A stretch of DNA of 64,000 nt from an uncultured Eubacteriales bacterium. Its GTDB lineage: Bacteria > Bacillota > Clostridia > Oscillospirales > Oscillospiraceae. This document shows, one piece after another, positions 50,209 to 60,100 of the stretch; within the stretch, counting starts at the first letter, position 1; each line of letters starts with the position of its first letter. The translations under genes and the position numbers were made by a program. A model generated the notes under the pieces. It saw nothing but the letters and a program-made list of their open reading frames with translations, ran no database searches and was not told the DNA's origin. The stretch covers positions 62,001-126,000 of the forward strand of contig CASEOA010000097.1 in the NCBI GenBank assembly GCA_949289455.1. The letters run 5' to 3'.

Positions 50209-52713
50209 ATGAGAAACCTCAAGCGTGTTCTCAGCCTGGCTCTGGCCGCCATGATGCTCATCGGCATGATGGTTGTTGGCGCCAGCGCTGCGGGCTACAA
50301 CGATTTCACCGACAAAGATGAAATCGTCCACACTGAGGCTGTCCAGGTGCTGAACGCGCTGGGCGTCATCGACGGCAAGGAGGACGGCTCCTTCTTCGAT
50401 CCCACCGGCAACGTGACCCGCGCCGAGATGGCCAAGATGATCACCATCATCTGCCTGGGCAACGTGGACGTGTCCGCCTTCCAGGGCACCGCCACTGACC
50501 TGACCGACATCTCCACCAACTGGGCCGAGGCCTACATCAAGTACTGCTACAGCCAGGGCATCATCGCCGGCCGCGGGGACAACACCTTTGACCCCACTGC
50601 CAACGTGACCGCCGTTGAGGCTGCCAAGATGCTGCTGGTGGCCATCGGCTACAACAGCAAGGTGCAGGTCTATGAGGGCAACTCCTGGGCCATCAACGTG
50701 ACCCGCGATGCTCAGCTGTCCGGCTTCTTTGATGACCTGTCCGTCACCTCCACCAAGGAGCTGACCCGTGACGAGGCCGCTCAGATGATCTACAACGCTG
50801 TGGACGCTTATCTGATCGAGAAGCACTCCAGCATTGACCGTGAGGACGGCAGCATTTCCGATTCTTACATCGCCAGCGACACCAAGACCCTGCTGACCGA
50901 GACCTTCGACGTCACCACCACCGAGACCGTGATGACGGCCGTTTCTTACGACAACGATGAGGCTGAGTACACCTATACTCTGGGTGCTGCGATTAATGGT
51001 TCCGTCGATGTTGACTCTACCTCCGACTACAGCAGCCTGTACGGCATGAACGTGAAGGTGCTGTGGACCACCAATAAGGCTGGCGATACCGTTGTTTACG
51101 GTATCTATGCCAACAAGAGCAAGGTCATGGCCGAGTGCGTTGTGGGCGACCTGGACTTTGACAACATCGGTTCCAACAAGCTGAAGGTCGGTTCCACCGA
51201 GTACAAGACCGAAGGCACTACCGCCGCTATGTTTATTGAGTACAACGACAGCGATCTGACTGCGGTTGCCGAGCCTACTGCGCAGTACTACAGCGCCAAG
51301 CTGATTGACCTGGACAACAACAACAAGGTGGACTTCATTGTCTACTATCCCGTTGAGATTGCCAAGGTCACCTACGTGGGCAAGACCACCATCTCTGTTG
51401 ACACTACTTACGGCGCTGCCAACCTGGATGTGGATGACGACACCATCTATGACGGTATTGCCAAGGACGACTACATTGTGATTGCCGACGGCCTGGACGG
51501 CAACAAGGTTGTTACCAAGCTGGACAGCACTGTCTCCGGCGAGGTCACCAAGATCGAGTCCTATGAGGACGGCTTTGCCACCAAGCTGGTGGTGGACGGC
51601 ACCACCTACAAGATTAACGATACCGCTAAGGACGATGTCGTTTCCGGCAACCTGGGCAAGGATCTGAAGGCGGTGGCTTATAACGGCTACCTGTTCTACA
51701 CTGACGACGAAGGCGCCGCTATTGGCACCGACGAGTTTGCCGTGGTGATTGAGGCCCAGAAAGAAGCTTCCTTTGGCAACAAGTATGCTCAGGCCATCCT
51801 GCTGCTGACTTCCGGCGAGGAGGTCACCGTGAGCATCGACGATGCTACCGCTGAGGACGAGTTTGCGAAGGGCGATCTGGTCACTTATTCCGTGGACGAC
51901 GACGTCTACACTCTCACTGCTGCCAACAAGACCAGCGTGGCTGATTACGACTTTGACGACGTGATGCTTGGGGAGACGTATGACAAGTCCGAGGGTAAGA
52001 TTGGTTCCGCCTACATCTCCGACAATGCTGTAATCTATGTCAAGAACAGCGACAACGACTGGATGATCATCTCCGGCGCTGACCTGAAGACTAAGGGCGA
52101 CAAGGATGTGGACGTTGCCTACACTGTGAAGGACAGCTCCACTGGTTACTACTATGTGGCCCTGGCCCAGATCGACGACACTGTCTCCGTGTCCAACACC
52201 AACTACGGCTACATCACCTCCGGCATCTCCAACGTGAAGACTGACGACGGCGTCGTGGCTCAGTTCACTCTGTGGAACGGCTCCGAGAGCGTTGTGGTCA
52301 CCACCACGGATAAGGCCGCTGACCTGACTCTGGCCAAGGGCGATGTGATCTCCTACAGCGACCTGGGCGACGGTGTGATCGACGTGGACGGCACCACTGC
52401 TGTGGCTCTGACCGAGGCTGGTGTCCTGGCTTATGACGGCGACAAGAACATCCAGTTCACCGGCGGCGAGGCTGAGGATGGTATGGTTACCATTGGCACT
52501 CGTAAGAATGCTGAGATCACCGACGACACTGTGATCCTGTACATCGACAGCGACGATGTGGCTGGCGTTGAGGGCGGCTCCATCCGTCTGGCTACCGAGA
52601 CTGTGACCGACGATACCTACTACACCAACGTGGCTTACGAGCTGAACGAGGATGATGAGGTCACCATCCTGGTGGTTGAGGTCAACAACAACTACAGCAA
52701 CGTGAATATGTAA
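50209..52713 (+). CDS. S-layer homology (SLH) domain surface protein
   Basis: An 834-residue exported protein with a signal peptide (residues 1-28, ending GASA). SLH domains are at about 30-80 (NALGVIDGKEDGSFFDP…VTRAEMAKM) and 90-145 (CYSQGIIAGRGDNTFDP…VTAVEAAKM), with a weaker third to about 195. The remaining 640 residues are acidic, rich in Asp, Thr, Val and Gly, with beta-strand repeats, as in self-assembling S-layer proteins. Pro is scarce and Cys nearly absent. The SLH part binds pyruvylated wall polymer. Codons end in T more often than in the neighbours, a high-expression pattern. Confidence 0.9.
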   Translation: MRNLKRVLSLALAAMMLIGMMVVGASAAGYNDFTDKDEIVHTEAVQVLNALGVIDGKEDGSFFDPTGNVTRAEMAKMITIICLGNVDVSAFQGTATDLTDISTNWAEAYIKYCYSQGIIAGRGDNTFDPTANVTAVEAAKMLLVAIGYNSKVQVYEGNSWAINVTRDAQLSGFFDDLSVTSTKELTRDEAAQMIYNAVDAYLIEKHSSIDREDGSISDSYIASDTKTLLTETFDVTTTETVMTAVSYDNDEAEYTYTLGAAINGSVDVDSTSDYSSLYGMNVKVLWTTNKAGDTVVYGIYANKSKVMAECVVGDLDFDNIGSNKLKVGSTEYKTEGTTAAMFIEYNDSDLTAVAEPTAQYYSAKLIDLDNNNKVDFIVYYPVEIAKVTYVGKTTISVDTTYGAANLDVDDDTIYDGIAKDDYIVIADGLDGNKVVTKLDSTVSGEVTKIESYEDGFATKLVVDGTTYKINDTAKDDVVSGNLGKDLKAVAYNGYLFYTDDEGAAIGTDEFAVVIEAQKEASFGNKYAQAILLLTSGEEVTVSIDDATAEDEFAKGDLVTYSVDDDVYTLTAANKTSVADYDFDDVMLGETYDKSEGKIGSAYISDNAVIYVKNSDNDWMIISGADLKTKGDKDVDVAYTVKDSSTGYYYVALAQIDDTVSVSNTNYGYITSGISNVKTDDGVVAQFTLWNGSESVVVTTTDKAADLTLAKGDVISYSDLGDGVIDVDGTTAVALTEAGVLAYDGDKNIQFTGGEAEDGMVTIGTRKNAEITDDTVILYIDSDDVAGVEGGSIRLATETVTDDTYYTNVAYELNEDDEVTILVVEVNNNYSNVNM

Positions 52714-52753
52714 TCCGCTGTGACATGCTCCGGCTTGCCGGTAAGCATGCAAG

Positions 52754-52787
52754 AAGGGAACGCCCCTCGGGGCGTTCCCTTTTTTTA
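52754..52787 (+). terminator. Terminator of the S-layer gene
   Basis: GGGAACGCCCC and GGGGCGTTCCC form an 11-bp stem with a tiny centre, followed by eight T. It ends at the stop of the converging fibre-like gene. Confidence 0.9.
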
Positions 52788-53195
52788 ACTGACTGCGTAC
52801 CAATAATAGGTGGTGCCGCTGTCATTGAGCTGGTCTGTAGCTCTGTCTGCGCCTGTATTGACCCATTCCAATCCGGTGCTTGTCCAGGTCAGGGTACAGG
52901 AGTGGCCGCTGGTGTTGGTGTGAGCTACCCTCACCTTTTCCATCCCCTGCTGCGCCCGGATAAACCGGTCTCCGCCGGCGCTGTCGATAAAGACGATTTT
53001 AGGCTGAAATCCAATTTCCAATCTGGTGGGGGTGTCGCCATATTCCCCCGTTCCAACATAGCTGCCCCGGGCAATTTGGGGGCTGTTTCCCATTGCGGCG
53101 TCGATTTTCAAAAAGTCCGCATTGAAATCCGTCCGCAGGAAATTGTCCTCCGGGGCCCACTGGTGGAGCCCAAGGTTGGGTGTGTACGTTGCCAT
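52785..53195 (-). CDS. Short phage-tail-fibre-like protein
   Basis: A 136-residue protein. The N-terminal YTPNLGLHQWAPEDNF followed by LRTDFNADFLKIDAAMG (residues 4-36) is the conserved base-plate attachment segment found in Firmicute tail-fibre and tail-collar proteins. The rest (GSYVGTGEYGDTPTRLEIGFQPKIVFI and a Trp/Tyr-rich tail) is beta-rich and may form a small tip domain. AAAGGAGGAAG precedes the ATG. It lies beyond the terminator of the CIS operon and is separated from it by repeats, so it has its own promoter or is expressed by readthrough. It may be a receptor-binding fibre for the CIS. Confidence 0.75.
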   Translation of the reverse strand: MATYTPNLGLHQWAPEDNFLRTDFNADFLKIDAAMGNSPQIARGSYVGTGEYGDTPTRLEIGFQPKIVFIDSAGGDRFIRAQQGMEKVRVAHTNTSGHSCTLTWTSTGLEWVNTGADRATDQLNDSGTTYYWYAVS

Positions 53196-53218
53196 TTTTC
53201 TTCCTCCTTTTTCGTTTG

Positions 53219-53266
53219 ACCTTCCCCCCTGTGGGGGGAAGGTGGCCCGCAGAGCCGGATGAGGGG
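53219..53266. repeat. Dispersed repeat A, right copy
   Basis: ACCTTCCCCCC-TGT-GGGGGGAAGGT hairpin followed by GGCCCGCAGAGCCGGATGAGGGG. It matches the copy at 49815-49868 in order and in most bases. Confidence 0.75.
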
Positions 53267-53422
53267 GCTGACCAATATTTGCGCCCTCCGTTCCCGCCCT
53301 CACCTGCTCCCAGGTGGGGGCCTTTGTTGTACCGGGGTAAAATTCTCCCAAAAAGAAACGCCCCGCCACATGCGGGCGGAGCTGGTGGGGCGGCCTGCTG
53401 CGCCCCACGGAAAGGGCATGGC

Positions 53423-53448
53423 GGGCCGATGGGGACATCGGCCCCTAC
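53423..53448. repeat. Dispersed palindromic repeat B, right copy
   Basis: GGGCCGATG-GGGA-CATCGGCCC followed by CTAC. The ends match the copy at 49916-49942, while the inner stem has changed with compensation. The remainder of the 393-nt gap 53196-53588 holds only the terminator at 53482-53519. Confidence 0.6.
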
Positions 53449-53481
53449 GAAGGGTGGGTACCGGCAAGAGGGCGCAGGCGC

Positions 53482-53519
53482 AAAAACCCCCGCGTCCGGC
53501 AAACGACCGGGCGCGGGGG
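53482..53519 (-). terminator. Terminator of the CIS operon
   Basis: CCCCCGCG (53487-53494) pairs with CGCGGGGG (53512-53519), with an inner CCGG/CCGG pair. On the minus strand it is followed by TTTTTG. It lies 70 nt after the STAS gene. Confidence 0.85.
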
Positions 53520-53588
53520 TCTCTTTCTATCTCACGGCAGGCCAAGGCAAGCCGGGCACAGGCCGGCCAGGCCGCTGGCCCTTTCGGA

Positions 53589-53888
53589 TCAACGGATGTT
53601 CAGGATGTCGGCAAAGCCCACCGTCTCCAACACCTGCATCACGCCTTCGGACACGTGGATCAGCTCCATGGTGGCCCGCTTGGAGGCCGCCGTCTTTTGC
53701 CCGATGAGCAGGGCCCGCAGGCCCGCGCTGCTGATGTAGGGGACCTTCTGAAAGTCCAGCACCACCTCTTTGGCAGACCGGAAGGCCTCCAGGATCTTGC
53801 TCTGAAGCTGAGGGGTGGTGTTGGTGTCCACCCGGCCCTCGATGCTCAGCGTCACCCGGCTGCCCTCCCGCTTGGTGTTGATGGTCAT
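53589..53888 (-). CDS. STAS-domain anti-sigma factor antagonist (SpoIIAA/RsbV-like)
   Basis: A 99-residue single STAS domain. The VPYISSAGLRALL motif (about residues 49-61) contains the phospho-acceptor loop SSAG; Ser54 is the likely site. VTLSIEGRVDTNT at the start is the family's first strand. In partner-switch systems the unphosphorylated form binds an RsbW-like kinase and frees a sigma factor or other target. Its position as last gene of the CIS operon, 24 nt after the gpI-like gene, is unusual. The start has AAGGAGG upstream. Confidence 0.9.
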   Translation of the reverse strand: MTINTKREGSRVTLSIEGRVDTNTTPQLQSKILEAFRSAKEVVLDFQKVPYISSAGLRALLIGQKTAASKRATMELIHVSEGVMQVLETVGFADILNIR

Positions 53889-53912
53889 ATCGCATCCTCC
53901 TTGGTTGGTCCG

Positions 53913-55010
53913 TTATTGCAGATAATACATCCCCGTCAAGGCGCTGCTCTCGTCCAGGCTGGCCGGACTGTTTTGCAGGACCGCACCGTTCACATCCAGA
54001 TAGCTGAACCCGTCCAGAGTGCCGCAATCACCCATAAAGACAATGTGGGCCCGGCTGCGCAGGGGCTTGAACTGATCCACCATCATTTGCAGCTTGGAGC
54101 GCAGCTTCTCGTCGGAGCCGCGGTTGATGAGAATGGTGAAATCAAAGGGGGTATCCCCGTAGAGGCTGCCGCCGCTCTCCTGCTGCGCCCCGGAGAGCAG
54201 GTTGCGCTCCACGATGTACACCGGCTCCTCCACAAAGAGCTTCACGACCCCCTCTACCGCCTGGCGGGTGCCCTTTACGCTGAGCAGCGGGTAGGCCACC
54301 CGCAGCAGCCGCCGCAGCTCCTCCTCGGTGAGCAGGTCCCCGTCCAGCTCCAGGCCCATCCACCCCGCCAGTACCGGCAGCACCGCCGCCGGGGCGGTGT
54401 CCAGGTCAATGTAGGTGGCCAGGCTGTCGATGGTCTCGTCCAGGTCGTTGAACAGGGAGGAGAATATGGACAGATACCGGTGGAAGAAGTCGCTGTCGTT
54501 CTGGTAGACCTGGGGGAAGGTGTCCAGGAAAATGTCCCCGGGGGCGTACACCCGCAGGTTGGACAGCTCCGCCGTCCCCACCCCGTCCAGCTCCAGCCAC
54601 AGCCACAGGTAGCGGCCCTCCTGGCCGTAGAGCAGCACGTCCCGCTGGCCGCTGTACTGTACGCCGTTGGCCATACCAAAGAGCTTCTCCTTCCGCTGGG
54701 CCGGAACGCTGTCGTCCAGCAGGAAGGCGTCTATGGAGGTGACCGTCCCGCTCTGGATGAACTGGGCCTGGTTGGAGGCAAAGGCCCGGATGGTCAGGAT
54801 CATGTCCCCCGCCAGCTTCAGCTCCATGACCAGCCTGCCCCACTTGCAGTCGGGCAGGTTGCTGTCCAGCCGTCCCAGGATACAGGAGCGGTGCACCCCC
54901 TCCTCAGTGGCCAGCAGGGTCCCGTCCTCCCGCAGCTTGAAACCCTGCCGCAGGCTGCGCTTGAGCCGGCTGTGGTTCAATACAAATTTACGCTGTCCGT
55001 AATTGGCCAT
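53913..55010 (-). CDS. CIS baseplate protein, phage tail protein I (gpI)-like
   Basis: A 365-residue protein. The region from LDTFPQVYQNDSDFFHRYL (about residues 161-179) through IDSLATYIDLDTAPAAVLPVLAGWMGLEL and RLLRVAYPLLSVKGTRQAVE to about residue 255 is the phage-tail-protein-I type domain seen in CIS baseplates. An N-terminal beta-rich part (residues 1-150) is extra. It begins 13 nt after the larger baseplate gene. It is expected to fix baseplate J proteins and fibres. Confidence 0.85.
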   Translation of the reverse strand: MANYGQRKFVLNHSRLKRSLRQGFKLREDGTLLATEEGVHRSCILGRLDSNLPDCKWGRLVMELKLAGDMILTIRAFASNQAQFIQSGTVTSIDAFLLDDSVPAQRKEKLFGMANGVQYSGQRDVLLYGQEGRYLWLWLELDGVGTAELSNLRVYAPGDIFLDTFPQVYQNDSDFFHRYLSIFSSLFNDLDETIDSLATYIDLDTAPAAVLPVLAGWMGLELDGDLLTEEELRRLLRVAYPLLSVKGTRQAVEGVVKLFVEEPVYIVERNLLSGAQQESGGSLYGDTPFDFTILINRGSDEKLRSKLQMMVDQFKPLRSRAHIVFMGDCGTLDGFSYLDVNGAVLQNSPASLDESSALTGMYYLQ

Positions 55011-55023
55011 GGTATCTCACCTC

Positions 55024-57147
55024 TCATCTGTGCCGGCCATCCACGTCGTTGTGGAAGTCCAGCCGGAAGGTTCCGGGACAGCACAGGCTGGCCTCCCCCA
55101 GGCGGACGTCGGTGCCCACCAGGGCCGCCCCTTCCGTGGTGGCGGGAGAGAGATACAGGGTGTCCACCGCCGCCACGCAGGGCAGGTCGGCCAGCTGGCG
55201 GTAGATCTGGCTGAACCGCACCCAGCCGCCAAACCCGGCGTCGCCGTGGACGTGGTCCAGCAGCAGCTCCAGCAGCTGCCGCACCTCCCCCTCCGCCTGG
55301 CGGTAGTGCTGGCGGATGTACAGCACCGCCGTCACGTTGATGGGGATGTAGCGGGGCTGCACCAGCTCCACCCGGGTGGTCAGCAGCCGCCGGGCCTCCA
55401 CATGGGAGCGGATCTGCCGCAGGTATTCCGGCGAGAGCTTGGGGTATCTCTCTTCAGTATAAGGCTTTATCACCACTTTGACAAGGTTTTCCTCGGGAAT
55501 TGCCTGGGCTTTTACTTTGTGAATGCACAGGCCGGGGGTGTTGCGCACCAGGTGCTCGTAGTCCGAGGGGAGCACCGCGGTGGTTACCTCCCGCATAGAG
55601 GCCGCGAACCGGCGGCGCAGCTCCTCCGGGTCCTCCCAGCTCTGGCCGCCCCGGCCGGGGGCCGGGCTGTAAAACACGGTCTGCTGCTCCATCCCCACCG
55701 GGCCGCTGGTGTGGGTCAGGCGGTTACCCGCCCGGATGTTGCCCACAGCGCCCCGGGTGACGGCGCAGTCGCACAAAAACAGCCGGTACTCCACTCCCAC
55801 CCCGGGGTGGATGATGCGCACCGTCCCCTGCCGGGACCGCACCTGATAGCACAGCCGGTCAGGGTCGGTGTTGCCCGGGGCCACAAAGCGGTACTCCATC
55901 TGCCCGTCCTCCCCGGGGGTCTCGGCAATGAGGGAGAACTGGTCCGGCAGCAGATCGTGCACCAGGTCCAGCTGGATCTCCTGGTCCTCGTAGCCGTACA
56001 CCACCCCCAGATCCCGGTGGTGGATCATCTCGCCGTTGTAGCACACCACCCGCACGGCCCCCCACCCCCGACCGGGGGCGAAGCCGAAGCGGGCCTTGTC
56101 GAAGGTGATGACCACCCCGTCCTCCCGCTCCTCCAGCAGGTAGTAGCGGCCCTTCTCCCCTACTCCGGCGTACCGCTGGTACAGCCGGTAAGGCTGGCCG
56201 CTCTTCTCCCGGCAGTAGACGAAGAGGAAGCCCTGGGCGGCCAGCTGGCTCTTGACCTCCACCCGGGCGCCGCCCTGGAAGAGGTAGCACTTGGCCAGGG
56301 TCTCCTTCTGCTCCACCGGGAAGAGGTTTACCGCCAGGGTGGTGAGCCGGGGGGCCCGGTCATACCGGGCCTCCTCCAGCAGGCAGCGCAGGGCATAGCC
56401 CTCCTGAGGGGCCTCCCCGAAGGGGGCGGGCGCCCCCTTGTCCAGAGTGAGGGTCACCGGCCCGCTGACCAGAAAGGCCCGGGTCTCATCCACGGCGGCG
56501 GCGTCCTGCCAGCCCTGGGCGGTGTAATACTGCCAGCGGGTGCGGGCAAAGACGGGGCCCTCTTCCCCGTTGAAGGGGTTGCGCTCGGCCTCGCCGGCCA
56601 CCTGCATCCACCTGCGCAGGGTCTCCCCCTCCGCCGGCAGGCCGTCCAGCAGCAGGCACAGGCTGGCCCCCGGCTCCGGCTGGGTCCCAAAAATGAGGGC
56701 GGAGCCCACCTTGGCGTCCATCAGGTAGGTCACGTCCCGGTAGCCCCCCTCCGGGTCGGCGGCATACACCGACTTCAGCTTCCAGGGGGTGAGATGGGTG
56801 AGGTGCTCGGTCTCAAAGGTCAGGGAGCCCGCCTTCAGCTGGTACTGGGCCGGCAGGGCCTCAGGGGGGTCCTCCGGCGTCTGCACCAGCACGGTGGCGC
56901 TCTTGTTCTCCCGGGGGGTATGGCCCAGCAGCTTGAGCATGGCCCGGCGGATCTCGTCGGTGACCTCGTTCACCCGGCGCTGCTGTAACAGATTGAAGGC
57001 CGTCAGGTTTTCCAGCACCGTGATGCCGGGGTCGGAGACGTTGAAGTTGGTCCACTCCTCCGAATACAGGGGGATCTGCTCAACGGCCTCCCTCAGCAGT
57101 TCCTCATAGGTTTTATTGTTCAGGTCAATGCTGTTGAGCATGGCCAC
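55024..57147 (-). CDS. CIS baseplate J-like protein (second, shorter copy)
   Basis: A 707-residue baseplate wedge protein. The N-terminal NNKTYEELLREAVEQIPLY…WTNFNVSDPGITVLENLTAF (about residues 11-52) is the baseplate-J-like start, and the C-terminal third (EELRRRFAASMREVTTAV…YEHLVRN and RIELVQPRYIPINVTAVLYI) matches the J-type core. It lies between the gpI-like gene (13 nt) and the 1006-residue J protein (34 nt). The two J-like proteins probably form the paired wedge arms, as Afp11/Afp12 do in known particles. Confidence 0.85.
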   Translation of the reverse strand: MAMLNSIDLNNKTYEELLREAVEQIPLYSEEWTNFNVSDPGITVLENLTAFNLLQQRRVNEVTDEIRRAMLKLLGHTPRENKSATVLVQTPEDPPEALPAQYQLKAGSLTFETEHLTHLTPWKLKSVYAADPEGGYRDVTYLMDAKVGSALIFGTQPEPGASLCLLLDGLPAEGETLRRWMQVAGEAERNPFNGEEGPVFARTRWQYYTAQGWQDAAAVDETRAFLVSGPVTLTLDKGAPAPFGEAPQEGYALRCLLEEARYDRAPRLTTLAVNLFPVEQKETLAKCYLFQGGARVEVKSQLAAQGFLFVYCREKSGQPYRLYQRYAGVGEKGRYYLLEEREDGVVITFDKARFGFAPGRGWGAVRVVCYNGEMIHHRDLGVVYGYEDQEIQLDLVHDLLPDQFSLIAETPGEDGQMEYRFVAPGNTDPDRLCYQVRSRQGTVRIIHPGVGVEYRLFLCDCAVTRGAVGNIRAGNRLTHTSGPVGMEQQTVFYSPAPGRGGQSWEDPEELRRRFAASMREVTTAVLPSDYEHLVRNTPGLCIHKVKAQAIPEENLVKVVIKPYTEERYPKLSPEYLRQIRSHVEARRLLTTRVELVQPRYIPINVTAVLYIRQHYRQAEGEVRQLLELLLDHVHGDAGFGGWVRFSQIYRQLADLPCVAAVDTLYLSPATTEGAALVGTDVRLGEASLCCPGTFRLDFHNDVDGRHR

Positions 57148-57181
57148 ACCTCCCAGGCGGTATCCTGGCGCGCCTCAGGCT

Positions 57182-60100
57182 TCAGACCTGGGGCAGCTCC
57201 ACATAAACGCGGTGGTTGCCGCTGACTGCGATGGCAAAGGGGTTGTGGGGCAGTTCATCCAGGGCGCACTCATGGCTCCCCCACCGGTCCAGATAGCGGG
57301 CCGTGATGATGAAGCGCTTGATGTGCATGGGCCCCCGGATGGACTGGAGCATAATGCGCATCTGGGCCTCGGTGGGCAGCCGGCCGATGTCCCAGCCGGG
57401 GCCGTCCCCTTTGCCCAGGGGGTCCAGGTAGGCTTTGATGCTGTCCCGGATCAGGTTCTGCACGTCAAAGGAGCGATGGGCGTCGTCGGCCACCGCCCAC
57501 ACGTCCACCGACACCTCCACATACACCGGCTCGGTGAGCTGGAGCTCCTGCGGGGTGACGGTGGCCTCGCACCGCTCCAGCAGCCGGTTCATGAGCCGGT
57601 CCTTGATGGAGTTGAAGGAGTAAGCCCCGTCGGCGTAGTCCCGCATAAGCACGGCGATGGTGATCTGTCCGGGGGCTTCCTGTCCGCTGAGATCCCGGCC
57701 CGCCAGGCACTTTACCTTTTCGATGGCGTCGGAGAAGGCCTCCACCTCCCGGACGTAGTCCATCTGGCTCACCAGCCGGTTGCGGCCGCTGACGATATTG
57801 GCCCCCCGGCGGTGGGCGGAGGTGATGTGCTCCAGGTCGCTGCCGGCAAAGGTGGCGATGGGGTTGGACACGCTGTCCACATAGAGCATCCCGTCGAACA
57901 GGGAGTTCACCGCCCCGGCGGGCAGGTTTCCCTTGGAGCCCCGGCAGCACTGGACCTGCACGGTAAAGGCCACCCCGCCGCCGGCCTGGGGGATGCGGAC
58001 GTGGACCCCGTCCCCAAAGACGATGCGGTTGTTCATCCGGTCGATGACGTAGTGCCGGTCCTCCGGCCTGGACTGGTCAAAATTCTCCACCTCGGTCCAG
58101 CGGACGTAGAAGGACTGGATGCTGCCCAAAAAGTCGTAGGTCACCCGCACGTCCTCCGGCCGCTGGGCAATGAGCTGCCGCATGGCGGGCTCGCTCATGG
58201 TGTCCCGCTCGTTGACAAAGACCTCGGCGGAGAGGATGTTCTCCGCCGCCAGGGGATAGCTCATGCCGGCTGTGGCGGAGCGGACATAAAAAGCCTCCTC
58301 CGGCAGGGTCTCCACATTGCGGATTTCCACGGCGTTGATCTGGATGGCGTTGATGAGGGCGTGGTAACGGCTCTGGTCGTCAAAGGCCCGGCCCTCGTCC
58401 ACCAGCCGCAGCCACCACCGGGACACCCCCTCCACCTCCATGGGGGCGAAGTCGGAGGGGGGCATGAATACCAGGGTGCCCGCCCCGGCCATGTTGTCGG
58501 TGTTGTCGATGACCCGCAGGGGCTTCCAGCCCCCGATGGTGGAGTATTCAAAGGCGATGGGGGCCTCTTCAAAGTGGTTGTTCTCATGGACGTTGAAGAG
58601 GATGCTCACCGGCGCCCCCTCCATGGGGCCGTCAAAGCCCAGGCAGAGGGCGTGGTCGGACTGGCTCAGGGGCCGGAAGGCGGCGATGGGGCCGCCGTTC
58701 ATGGCCTGGGCGGTGACATCCTCCACCCGGGTGCCCCACACCGTCCGCAACCGCTGGGGGGACTGCCAGTTGTCCTGAAAGTCGTAGGAGATGGTGAGTC
58801 CCTCCATCACCGGCATGTTGTGGATGCAGGGGTGGAGGTAGCAGTTGTCCGCCCGCAGCAGCCGGATGCGCAGGGTACGGCAGTCCCAGCCCCCCACCGG
58901 GGAGGGCTGCCATTGCTCGGGGCAGCGGAAGGTGATCTCCACCTGGCCGGGGTGCTCCCCGTCGAAGAGGGTGGACCAGTCCTGGGCACACACCAGCTTG
59001 CGCCAGCCGATGCCGTTAAAATACTCCAGGGCAATCTGCTGGGCGCAGGTGGTGGCGGTCTGATAGGTAATGACCTTGGGCTTGCGCTTGATGATCTTCA
59101 GCTCGTCGGCCTCCTGCTGAGGGGTGAAATCCACCAGCCGCTGGGCAAAGGACAGCTTGAACCGGAGGGACACCATGGCCCCCGCCTGGGAGAAGATCTT
59201 CTGGTGGCCGATGTAGCACTCGTCAAAGAGGGAGGCGGTGCTGCCGAAGGGCAGGAAGCTCTCCGGGTCCAGCTCCCGGTCGTTGTGGGTGACGAAGTCG
59301 GGCCGCACCGGGCCGCAGGCGGAGGCCAGCTTCACCCGCTCCACGTCAATGGTCTGCCGGGGGCTGTGGAGGGGCTGGAGGCACACCAGCTGGTAGTCCT
59401 CCCCGTCCAGGGTCAGGGGGACGCTCTCCCCCTCCCGGCGCAGGGCCACGCCCGAGCCGAACCGCTCCACCTGATAGGGAGCCAGTCCGTCCCCGTCATA
59501 ATAGCTCCAGCTGTACTGCTCTGGGTCGGCAAAGTCGGCCAGATCCGCCCCCTCCGGCTGGCTCAGCTCCACCCGCACCGCCGCCCCTTCCACCGCGTCA
59601 AAGGCGCTCTTGTGGTAGAGGAGCAGGGCGTTCTGCTCGATACCGGGGGCGGAGTAGTCAAACAGGGAGATGGGCCCCAGCTTGGGCTCCCCAGTGTCAG
59701 GTTGGGAGGGCTCCTGGTGGGCAGGGAGAAATTGGGCGGGCTCCGGTCCCCCCAACAGGGGGATAATCTTGCCAAACCGGCCGGATATGGCCACCACATC
59801 GGTGAGCTGGGCGCTGGTGAGGTACACGTCCCCGATGGTCTCAAAGATCACCGGCGCCTCGTTCTCCCCCACCCCCACCAGCTTGGTGCCCCGGGGCAGA
59901 TCCAGCCCGGGCACCGTGTCGGCCACCAGGGTGGCCACCGCCACGCCGGAGGCGGGATAGGCCGGCCGGAGGGAGACCCCCAGCAGGTTGACAAATTCCG
60001 TGTGGTACTTTCCAATGACCTGGTTCAGCCGGTCCAGATTGCCCGCCATCTGCTTGGCAAAAATCAGGGCCAGGACGCCGCCCACGTCAGGGCGGACCCG

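Noticed and set aside
53270..53580. Open frames across the repeats downstream of the STAS gene
   Set aside because: They run through palindromic repeats and a terminator, lack ribosome sites, and show no domain.
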